A stretch of 33,949 nucleotides of DNA, from NCBI GenBank assembly GCA_035443185.1, contig DAORRV010000032.1:1-33949 (forward strand), written 5' to 3'. Numbering within the stretch: the first letter of the stretch is position 1; each line of letters starts with the position of its first letter. The notes under the pieces are model-generated. The model did not search any database. It saw only the letters and a program-made list of their open reading frames with translations, and had not been told where the DNA came from. Source of the stretch: UBA2330 sp035443185. Its GTDB lineage: Bacteria > Bacteroidota > Ignavibacteria > Tepidaquicellales > Tepidaquicellaceae. Below, one piece after another: positions 7,087 to 14,093 of this stretch. A program made the translations under genes and the position numbers.

Positions 7087-8673
7087 TTAATTATTCCCAT
7101 CAGGAAGTATAGGCTTTACAAAAATAACTTTCTCCCTTTCCATCGTCACCGTACCGGATTTAAATCCTTTTTTCTTTTTTACAAATTTCTTTTCACAGTA
7201 AGCGACAGGTACATTGCCTGCATTACGCGCTTTGCTGTAGTATGCGGAGATCGAAGCTGCGGCTGTGATTATCTCTTTTGGAACCGGTTCCTTTGTGCTG
7301 ATCTTCAGAACTGTATGTGAACCGCTGGCACCGCGCACATGAAACCAGAGATCATTCGGAGATGCATATTTCGTGGTCAGAAGGTCATTGGAAATGCTGT
7401 CCTTTCCCACCCATACCTGATACTTTTCATTCAGGACAAACTTCCTGAATTTATTTGTCTCGTCGTTTTTTGATTCTGTCAACTTTTTATTTTCTTTGAT
7501 TAATTTTTTTATGTCTTCTGATGCTTCAATTGTTTTGTATTCACTTTGAAGAATGATTATTTCTTTTTCGAGAGCAGATATCTTATTCAGAAGGAGACTG
7601 CGTGAGTTTTTTAATTTTTTGTATCTGTCAAAATATGCTTCAGCATTTTCCGAAGGTGAAAGTTCAGCTTTTAATTTTATTTCGATATTATCTGAAGTTC
7701 CTTCAATCGGATCTGCTGACAATACCGTGTCACCTCTGTTTATCCGGTAAATATTCTGCAATATCAGATTCCCGTACTGCATCAGCGTTTCAGATTTTTT
7801 ACTGTGATCAAGATTCACTTTCAATCCGTCAAGCTTTTTTACATGATGACTGATCTTTTTATCCAGCTCCGAAAGCCTGTTATCCTTAGCAGTGGAAAAT
7901 TTTTTTGAAAAGGAAGATTGTTTTATGAATGCGGTTAGCAGTTCATTTATGTCAGGATATTCTTTGAAATTAAAATCAGGCAAGTGACTAAGTTTAATTA
8001 AAGATAAAATAAAGTCTTCATCTTTTTGATAAAGATAATATACAGGTGATGACAATTCATTCCCGATGGTTAGAAAAATTTCTTTAATTTTGTTAACCGA
8101 TTCATTATCTGCCGGAGTTGATTTTTTTAAAGAAGTTCTGTGAAGTGCTTCAGTTATGTATGTTTTGCCAAAGTTTCGGTAAGAGGTTTTTATGAGGTCT
8201 GCGATGGTTTCGGGCGGTGAGAGTTTGCCTGAATTGTATTCAGGCACAGCATCGGAAATATCTTTGCCGGTGCAGACTTCTCTGTCTTTGAATGCATTCA
8301 GGATTTTCTGCTCACGAAATATAAAACAGTTCGACTTGTTTGTAAAAAAAGTGAATAAGAGATAATGTCCATCTGACACAGTAAAAAGAATTACCCGGTC
8401 AGAGTTGTTAAGATCAATTCCCGTTATCTTTGAGCCGTAAATTTCCTGAAAAAGATTTACCGAATTCTTCCGGGCTTTGGAAAAATTACTTCTTAAAATT
8501 AAGTAAGGATATTTTTTATCAGCGGAAAATTCAAGAGTCTTTTCTTCTGAGTTACTGTTTATGACAATACATAGTTTATCCTTTTCCTGTGAAAAAATTT
8601 CTGTGATCTCAAGTCCTGTTATATTTTTATTTAGAAAATCGGCTGTCTGCTTTATTGTAAAAAAATTATTCAA
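7087..8673 (-). CDS. rqcH: NFACT-family protein, RqcH-type ribosome quality-control factor
   Basis: 528 residues. The N-terminal NFACT-N domain is diverged but keeps the Asp-Arg pair (D92-R93 in LNNSDRVILF) required for C-terminal alanine tailing by bacterial RqcH. The middle (about 260-400) is the coiled-coil hairpin (LDKKISHHVKKLDGLKVNLD and LKNSRSLLLNKISALEKEI). The C-terminal NFACT-R domain is the clearest part: YQVWVGKDSISNDLLTTKYA, then DLWFHVRGASGSHTVLK, and YSKARNAGNVPVAYCEKKFV. RqcH binds obstructed 50S subunits with tRNA-Ala and marks stalled chains for degradation. The fibronectin-binding name often attached to this family is misleading. No partner (RqcP or MutS2) is visible nearby. 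The ATG at 8673 lies 12 bp downstream of an epimerase relic on the same strand. Confidence 0.88.
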   Translation of the reverse strand: MNNFFTIKQTADFLNKNITGLEITEIFSQEKDKLCIVINSNSEEKTLEFSADKKYPYLILRSNFSKARKNSVNLFQEIYGSKITGIDLNNSDRVILFTVSDGHYLLFTFFTNKSNCFIFREQKILNAFKDREVCTGKDISDAVPEYNSGKLSPPETIADLIKTSYRNFGKTYITEALHRTSLKKSTPADNESVNKIKEIFLTIGNELSSPVYYLYQKDEDFILSLIKLSHLPDFNFKEYPDINELLTAFIKQSSFSKKFSTAKDNRLSELDKKISHHVKKLDGLKVNLDHSKKSETLMQYGNLILQNIYRINRGDTVLSADPIEGTSDNIEIKLKAELSPSENAEAYFDRYKKLKNSRSLLLNKISALEKEIIILQSEYKTIEASEDIKKLIKENKKLTESKNDETNKFRKFVLNEKYQVWVGKDSISNDLLTTKYASPNDLWFHVRGASGSHTVLKISTKEPVPKEIITAAASISAYYSKARNAGNVPVAYCEKKFVKKKKGFKSGTVTMEREKVIFVKPILPDGNN

Positions 8674-8684
8674 TTTATATTTAA

Positions 8685-8878
8685 TTAAAATTTTCTGTTG
8701 TCCTGTACATTTATATACTCTTTCATGATCGGTGCAGGATGTGTCACGCTAAGGTAATTTTTTTTTGAAGTACTTCTTAACTATGCTGTTGCTTCAAGAT
8801 CATTCTCTAAAAGCCTGTTGATAACACTGCTGCCGAAACAGCCTGTCCCGCCGGTGATGAATATTCCGGGTTTTTCAT
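8685..8878 (-). pseudogene. Remnant of a sugar-nucleotide epimerase/dehydratase (CapD/FnlA-like SDR)
   Basis: Minus strand. An ATG at 8878 begins the wreck, but the recognisable frame is one base out: it reads KPGIFITGGTGCFGSSVINR then L-L-E-N-D-L-E-A-T-A and stop. That is the Rossmann N-terminus of the CapD/FnlA-type extended SDR enzymes (family start close to ITGGTGSFGNAVL). A third frame then continues as IVKKYFKKNYLSVTHPAPIM followed by KEYINVQDNRKF and a stop at 8685, which looks like an authentic C-terminus. About 250 internal residues are missing, so the gene collapsed by internal deletion plus frameshifts. Assignment of the C-terminal piece to the same gene is inference. The rest of the 404-bp gap (8674-9077) holds the hairpin at 8884-8914 and AT-rich DNA. 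Confidence 0.6.
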
Positions 8879-8883
8879 TTTAT

Positions 8884-8914
8884 AAAAAATTAAAACACAG
8901 ATCCTTGATCTGTG
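8884..8914 (-). terminator. Rho-independent terminator, minus strand
   Basis: Perfect 8-bp stem CACAGATC/GATCTGTG (8896-8914) with a 3-nt loop. On the minus strand it is followed by TTTTAATTTTTT. No intact minus-strand gene now lies upstream of it, so it may be left from a gene lost with the neighbouring epimerase, or may act against antisense transcription from the lpdA side. Confidence 0.5.
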
Positions 8915-9077
8915 CTGCTATGCCCTCCAAAATAGTCATATTAAAATTTCAGATATATAATAAAATACCGGTAAATTTTAATTATAAAAAATATTACATT
9001 GAGATACGGTTTCAATATTTGTAATTTACATAAACTTACAAAAAACATTCTAAAATCTAAATCTCTTAATAATTTAC

Positions 9078-10469
9078 ATGAAAGAATTTGATGTCATAGT
9101 GATCGGGACAGGTCCCGGAGGTTATACTACTGCTATTCGTGCTTCACAACTTGGTTTTAAAACTGCTGTCATAGAAAGAGACAGACTCGGCGGTATCTGC
9201 CTGAACTGGGGATGCATTCCGACCAAAGCACTTCTAAAAAATGCTGAACTTATGAATACAATGAATCACCTTGATGATTATGGCATATCTGTGGAGAATG
9301 TGAAATTTGATTTCGAAAAAATAATTGAGCGTTCCAGAGGTGTCGCTGATATTTCTGAGAAAGGTGTAAGATATCTGATGAAAAAAAATAAGATCGAAGT
9401 ATTCGAAGGATCAGCTTTTATTAATAAGGATAAAACAATTTCTGTAAATGATAAAGAAGGAAAGGAAATTGACAAATTAAAAGCAACTTATACGATTATA
9501 GCTACCGGTGCCAGAGCGAGAGGATTAGGCGATCTGAAATTTGATGAACAAAGAGTTCTTTCATCTACAGGAGCAATGATATTGAAAGATAAGCCTGAAA
9601 AAATGACGATAGTCGGCAGCGGTGCCATCGGTGTTGAGTTTGCATATTTTTATAATGCTTTCGGAACTGAAGTCACTATTATAGAAATGATGCCGAATAT
9701 TATGCCGATAGAAGATAAGGATATTTCTGATGTAGTCGCCAGAGAATTTAAGAAAAGCGGAATTAAATTACTGACAGGTACTAAGACTGAAAGCGTGGAA
9801 GTAAAAGGAAATAAAGTAATTACAAAAGTTTCGGGTAAGACCAATGAGGACATAGAGTCTGATGTAGTACTGATAGCAATTGGTGTAGTTGGAAATACAG
9901 AAAATTTTGGTCTTAATGAAATTGGAATTGAAGTCGAAAAAGGAAGTATTAAAGTTGACAAAGATTATAAAACAAATGTCGATGGATTCTATGCGATCGG
10001 TGATGTGAACGGTCCACCGTGGCTTGCACATGTTGCTTCATCAGAGGGTATAAACTGTATTGAAAAAATTAAGGGACTGCATACACCTGATATAGATTAT
10101 ACTACAATTCCCGGCTGTACTTATTGTCAGCCCCAGGTAGCATCTGTCGGGCTTACTGAAATGAAAGCTTTGGAGGAAGGGTATGAGATCAATGTCGGTA
10201 AATATCCTTTTTCAGCGAGTGGAAAATCGAGAGCGATGGGTGAAACTACCGGAATGATAAAAGTTATTTTTGATAAAAAATATGATGAACTGCTGGGAGC
10301 GCATATAGTAGGTATTGAAGCGACTGAATTAATAATGGAATTTGTACTTGCAAAATCTCTTGAAGCTACTCACGAGCAGATTCTGAAAACGGTTCATGCT
10401 CATCCAACACTCAGTGAAGCAAATATGGAAGCAGTTGGAGTAGCTTATAATGAAGCAATAAATATCTGA
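9078..10469 (+). CDS. lpdA: Dihydrolipoyl dehydrogenase (E3)
   Basis: 463 residues, the usual length. FAD-dependent flavoenzyme that reoxidises the dihydrolipoyl arm of 2-oxoacid dehydrogenase complexes or the glycine cleavage system, passing electrons to NAD+. Seen: FAD-binding IGTGPGGYTTAIRASQLG at about 9-26; redox disulfide C41-LNWG-C46 followed by IPTKALL; NAD-binding IVGSGAIGVEFAYFYNAFGT; second FAD motif FYAIGDVNGPPWLAHVAS; and the catalytic His442-Pro...Glu447 in HAHPTLSE acting across the dimer. No E1 or E2 gene sits beside it, so the complex served is not shown. A gene for a YtxH protein follows after about 110 bp with its own strong ribosome site. Confidence 0.97.
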   Translation: MKEFDVIVIGTGPGGYTTAIRASQLGFKTAVIERDRLGGICLNWGCIPTKALLKNAELMNTMNHLDDYGISVENVKFDFEKIIERSRGVADISEKGVRYLMKKNKIEVFEGSAFINKDKTISVNDKEGKEIDKLKATYTIIATGARARGLGDLKFDEQRVLSSTGAMILKDKPEKMTIVGSGAIGVEFAYFYNAFGTEVTIIEMMPNIMPIEDKDISDVVAREFKKSGIKLLTGTKTESVEVKGNKVITKVSGKTNEDIESDVVLIAIGVVGNTENFGLNEIGIEVEKGSIKVDKDYKTNVDGFYAIGDVNGPPWLAHVASSEGINCIEKIKGLHTPDIDYTTIPGCTYCQPQVASVGLTEMKALEEGYEINVGKYPFSASGKSRAMGETTGMIKVIFDKKYDELLGAHIVGIEATELIMEFVLAKSLEATHEQILKTVHAHPTLSEANMEAVGVAYNEAINI

Positions 10470-10577
10470 TTATAATAGGTTATGATAATTAGAAAATTAG
10501 ATAATTTGATAATAAAAGTAATTTATTCTATATTTATACTAAAATTAAATTTAAATTAAAACTAAGGAGATTTAAAA

Positions 10578-10997
10578 ATGGACGACAATAAAACAACAAA
10601 GGGACTCTTACTAGGATTTATAACAGGTAGTGTAGTCGGTGCAGCAATCGCTTTACTTTATGCTCCAAAAAGCGGTCGTGAATTTAGAAATGATATCAGA
10701 TTAAAGAAAGATGAATTCTGGGATGATACAACTGAATATCTTCAGGTGGCAAAATCCAAAGCTACAAATCTTATAAATGAGGGTAAAAGAAAATCCGAAG
10801 AGCTGATTTCTGATGCAAGAAAAAAAGCAAGTTCACTGATCGATGATGCAAATGAAGTACTTAATGATGCAAAAGTAAAAGCAACAGATTCTTTCGAAAC
10901 AACAAAAGACAGGGTTAGTTCTGAATCAGGTAAGATCAAAGATGCTTTTAAAGCAGGCATCGAAGCTTACAATGAAGAGAAGAAAAAAAGTTCGTAA
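10578..10997 (+). CDS. YtxH-domain membrane-anchored protein
   Basis: 139 residues. Residues about 8-30 (GLLLGFITGSVVGAAIALLY) form a glycine-rich membrane segment followed by A-P-K-S-G-R-E-F-R, the YtxH signature. The rest is a highly charged helix rich in Lys, Asp, Ala and Ser with repeated SDARKKASSLIDDAN-like stretches, predicted coiled coil. Members are linked to general stress or envelope stress; molecular function is unknown. Strong AAGGAG (10564-10569) sits 8 bp from the ATG, suggesting high expression. The following DUF948-like gene is 41 bp downstream, and the two probably form an operon ending at the terminator at 11546. Confidence 0.85.
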   Translation: MDDNKTTKGLLLGFITGSVVGAAIALLYAPKSGREFRNDIRLKKDEFWDDTTEYLQVAKSKATNLINEGKRKSEELISDARKKASSLIDDANEVLNDAKVKATDSFETTKDRVSSESGKIKDAFKAGIEAYNEEKKKSS

Positions 10998-11038
10998 TTA
11001 TTATTTAATTTATTTTTATAAAAATTTAAATCATATAA

Positions 11039-11476
11039 TTGGAAGAGACAGCTTTTATTACGCAGATCATAGTTAATGTAATAATTATTATACTCTTTAT
11101 TACTATCATTGTGATATTGTTAAAGGTTAGTAAATTTTTAAGTTCTATAAACAAGAAAATAAAATCCTTAGCAGAAGACAGTAAAGAGATCAAACCAAAA
11201 ATTATTGCGACATTAGAAAAGATCGGAGATCTTACAGAAAGAGTAAGTGGCATATCTGATAAGGTTACTGAAAATATCGATGTGCTCGGAGATGTAGTAG
11301 AAAAGATAAAAGATACTACAGAAAGTGTGATTGAGTTTGAACAGAAAATTCAGAATGCTATAGAGCCGCCGGTAATGGAAACTGTCAATACTATCAGCGC
11401 AGTTACGGTTGGTATAAAGACTTTCTTAGATTCATGGAAAAACAGCAGAAGAAATTCCAATGAGTATTATGATTAA
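11039..11476 (+). CDS. DUF948-like single-pass membrane protein with TTG start
   Basis: 145 residues. The N-terminal 30 residues are one strongly hydrophobic segment (IIVNVIIIILFITIIVILL). The rest is a long amphipathic helix with spaced hydrophobic residues (ATLEKIGDLTERVSGISDKV and onward), as in DUF948 proteins that often pair with YtxH proteins. The only possible start is TTG 11039: the codon before it is TAA, and no ATG occurs in frame until near residue 110. There is no clear ribosome site, fitting coupling to the upstream gene. Function unknown; an envelope-stress or membrane-scaffold role with YtxH is a guess. Confidence 0.72.
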   Translation: MEETAFITQIIVNVIIIILFITIIVILLKVSKFLSSINKKIKSLAEDSKEIKPKIIATLEKIGDLTERVSGISDKVTENIDVLGDVVEKIKDTTESVIEFEQKIQNAIEPPVMETVNTISAVTVGIKTFLDSWKNSRRNSNEYYD

Positions 11477-11545
11477 GGAAGATTAATTTTTCTGATAAAA
11501 AATCTTTTGATCTGAAAAACAGAGTAACGGTTAGAATATAAAATA

Positions 11546-11583
11546 CAGACGATCCGGTTTAAGGATCGTCTGATTTTTTTTAA
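11546..11583 (+). terminator. Rho-independent terminator of the YtxH operon
   Basis: Perfect 10-bp stem CAGACGATCC/GGATCGTCTG with a 7-nt loop, followed by ATTTTTTTT. It ends plus-strand transcription 70 bp after the DUF948-like gene and before the converging DoxX gene. On the minus strand no good T-run follows, so it appears one-directional. Confidence 0.88.
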
Positions 11584-11601
11584 AAAATTTTAGATTAGCT
11601 G

Positions 11602-12030
11602 TTAAATACTATTTTTTTTGAAAAGCAAAGCATCAAGGCTATATTTGCCGGCTCCGATAAAGATCAATGCAAGAAATATCGAAAGCATTTCAACCGGATA
11701 GAAAACCCTTGACCATGGATCAAGATTTGCAAGATGTTTTGAAAAAGCTACGATCATAGTAAATGCCATAAAGGAGGAAGTAGTCCTTGTAAATAAACCT
11801 AAGATCAGAAATAAACCTCCGCCGAATTCACTAATAGCTGCCATAAATCCCCAAAATACAGAAAGAAATTCTAATCCGAATGTTGGCATTGCTTTACCGA
11901 TCTTTGCCCATGTCTCCGGTCCGCCAAAAAACTTATTCCATCCATGTATAAATAAAAATGAAATTCCTGTCCCAAGCCTGAGAATTAAAATACCAACATC
12001 TCTTTTTGATTCTAAAAAATTCCTGATCAT
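11602..12030 (-). CDS. DoxX-family membrane protein
   Basis: 142 residues with four hydrophobic segments. The start LILRLGTGISFLFIHGWNKF matches the DoxX family's first helix, with its conserved Arg and His-Gly. F-G-L-E-F-L-S-V-F-W-G-F and AAISEFGGGLFLILGLFTR form the second and third regions, and the last helix ends in S-L-D-A-L-L-F. Members are small quinone-related inner-membrane proteins, some linked to sulfur or redox stress; catalytic function of this one is unknown. The minus-strand oxidoreductase gene lies about 106 bp upstream and may be co-transcribed. Confidence 0.85.
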   Translation of the reverse strand: MIRNFLESKRDVGILILRLGTGISFLFIHGWNKFFGGPETWAKIGKAMPTFGLEFLSVFWGFMAAISEFGGGLFLILGLFTRTTSSFMAFTMIVAFSKHLANLDPWSRVFYPVEMLSIFLALIFIGAGKYSLDALLFKKNSI

Positions 12031-12136
12031 GATTTATATTTTGATTTGTAAAATGGTTTGAAAATACTTTTATTTTAATGAATGTTGAATAGTTTAAGTT
12101 CCTTTAATTTATTTCAATTGTTTTAATCAGATCAGA

Positions 12137-13168
12137 TTATTTATTGCTGCTGTCAGTCTCAATTACAATTTTCCCAAACTGCTCAGAGTTTTTCATCCTT
12201 TCAAAAGCATTCAGATAATCTGAGAAACTATGAATGCTGTCAATTACAGGTTTGATGTTATGACTGTCTATAAATTCCAGCATATTTAAAAAGTCTTTGA
12301 CGGTACCCATAGTCGTTCCCATTATTTTTAACTGTTTCCAGTAAACTTTATGAAGGTCAAGCTTTTCGGCGTGACCTACTGTAGCTCCGTATGAAATTAT
12401 CCTTCCACCGCAGCTGATGATATCAATAAGTTTAACATAGTTTTCTCCGCCTGTTCCATCAATGATCACATCGATCTTATTTTCCGAAAGTGACTGCAGT
12501 TCCGTATGCCAGTTCTCATTTCTGTAATTCACTCCGCCTGCTGCGCCGAGTGAAACTGCTTTCTCAATTTTTTCATTACTGCCTGAAGTAACAAATACTA
12601 CGGCTCCGGATGAAACTGCAAAGATTAATGCCATTGAAGAAACCCCCCCGCCTGCGCCGGTAATTAAAACATTATCATTCTTTTTTAACTTAGCTTTTTC
12701 GAATAATGCCCTGTAAGCAGTTAGTCCTGCCAATGGAAATGAAGCAGCTTCAGAAAAATTTAAATGATCAGGAAATTTAAAAACTCTTGATTGATGAACT
12801 TTAATAAATTCCGAAAAAGTACCATCTTCAGGCATTCCGAGAATTTCAATATTTTTATTTTGATATTCTTCTGATTCTCCCCAGTTATTGCAGGGATAGA
12901 TCACAACTTTATCACCTTCAATAAAATGGGTAACATTCTTTGCTGTCTTATAAATAATACCTGCACCATCTGACCCAGGAATAACAGGAAGTTTGATCTT
13001 TGAATATGAACCTTCTGCAATAAATAGATCACGATGATTCAGAGCAGCGCTTTTAATTTTTATCAAAACTTCCTCACCTGAAATTTCGGGCACATGTCTT
13101 TCTTCAATTCCAAAAAGTTCCGAATAATTTTCAGATCTGTCTGTTTTATTTAAAACTATCGCTTTCAT
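12137..13168 (-). CDS. Zinc-free MDR-family oxidoreductase (quinone reductase-like)
   Basis: 343 residues. N-terminal GroES-like domain: VLIKIKSAALNHRDLFIAEG, then PVIPGSDGAGII; Rossmann domain: NVLITGAGGGVSSMALIFAV for NADPH. The catalytic zinc Cys of alcohol dehydrogenases is replaced (A-L-N-H-R-D), and the four-Cys structural zinc lobe is absent, placing it with NADPH:quinone reductases and enoyl reductases rather than alcohol dehydrogenases. Substrate is not predictable. Its ATG (13168) directly abuts the stop of the exonuclease III gene (13169-13171), so the two are one transcription unit. Confidence 0.85.
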   Translation of the reverse strand: MKAIVLNKTDRSENYSELFGIEERHVPEISGEEVLIKIKSAALNHRDLFIAEGSYSKIKLPVIPGSDGAGIIYKTAKNVTHFIEGDKVVIYPCNNWGESEEYQNKNIEILGMPEDGTFSEFIKVHQSRVFKFPDHLNFSEAASFPLAGLTAYRALFEKAKLKKNDNVLITGAGGGVSSMALIFAVSSGAVVFVTSGSNEKIEKAVSLGAAGGVNYRNENWHTELQSLSENKIDVIIDGTGGENYVKLIDIISCGGRIISYGATVGHAEKLDLHKVYWKQLKIMGTTMGTVKDFLNMLEFIDSHNIKPVIDSIHSFSDYLNAFERMKNSEQFGKIVIETDSSNK

Positions 13169-13990
13169 TTATATTTCCAGTGTGATTGATATCGGACAAT
13201 GATCGCTGCCCATGACATCAGAATGAATTTCAGCTTTTGAAATTCTGTCAACAATATCCGGTGTAACCAAAAAATAATCTATTCTCCAGCCTACATTCCT
13301 TTCACGTGCTCTTGTGATCTGATCCCAGTATGTATATTGCTGAGGCTTATCATTGTATTTTCTGAAAATATCGATGTAGCCGAGATTGATCAGACGGTCT
13401 ATCCATTCTCTTTCGATGGGCATAAATCCTGAAGTAGTTGTATTCTCTTTTGGACGGGCCAGGTCAATTTCCATGTGGGCAGTATTGTAATCGCCGACAA
13501 CTATAATTCCTTTTCTGTCACGGTATTTTTTTTCAAGAAAGAAAAAAAGCTGATCATAAAAATCGAGCTTGTATTTTATTCTTTCCGGACCTCTGCCTCC
13601 GTTTGGGAAATATACATTTACAAGTACAAAGGTTTCGTATTCAGCAATTATCACTCTTCCTTCTTTGTCAAAATCAGGATTTCCAAAACCCTTAATAATA
13701 TTTACCGGCTCAGTATCACTATAAATGGCTACACTGGAGTAACCTTTTTTTTCTGCTGAAAACCAATGTGAAGAATATCCTTTAACTACTTTAATTGTAT
13801 CATCAAGTTGTTCGGAGTGTGCTTTCGTTTCCTGAAGACAAATGATATTACCTTTACTTTTTTTCATCCATTCCATAAATCCTTTTTTCTGAGCGGCTCT
13901 GATGCCGTTCACATTCCAGGAATAGATCTTAATTTTATTCTTACTTTTTATACCGGGATCAGCTGTGTCATTAGATTTACTTTTTGCCAT
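13169..13990 (-). CDS. xth: Exodeoxyribonuclease III / AP endonuclease
   Basis: 273 residues of the EEP (endonuclease/exonuclease/phosphatase) fold, repairing abasic sites and trimming 3' ends. The catalytic set is visible: SWNVNGIRAAQKKGF with the metal-binding Asn; ICLQETKA with the Glu; GDYNTAHMEIDLA with Asp and Asn; the Y-T-Y-W-D and VGWRIDYFLV segments; and the final GSDHCPI with the Asp-His pair. A short lysine-rich N-terminal extension of about 18 residues precedes the core. It shares a transcription unit with the MDR oxidoreductase, and lies back to back with the addB-addA pair, so the 103-bp gap 13991-14093 must hold divergent promoters. Confidence 0.95.
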   Translation of the reverse strand: MAKSKSNDTADPGIKSKNKIKIYSWNVNGIRAAQKKGFMEWMKKSKGNIICLQETKAHSEQLDDTIKVVKGYSSHWFSAEKKGYSSVAIYSDTEPVNIIKGFGNPDFDKEGRVIIAEYETFVLVNVYFPNGGRGPERIKYKLDFYDQLFFFLEKKYRDRKGIIVVGDYNTAHMEIDLARPKENTTTSGFMPIEREWIDRLINLGYIDIFRKYNDKPQQYTYWDQITRARERNVGWRIDYFLVTPDIVDRISKAEIHSDVMGSDHCPISITLEI

Positions 13991-14093
13991 TATAAATATT
14001 TATAAGTTTGAAGTAACATAGAATTTTTTTTATGAAGTTAATTAACTATTTTGAAAATTAATATTCAATTTATCCAATTCTATAATTGATCTG

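Noticed and set aside
8818..9024. Plus-strand open frame of 68 residues in the gap before lpdA
   Set aside because: It overlaps the epimerase relic and a terminator hairpin on the other strand and has no recognisable protein character.
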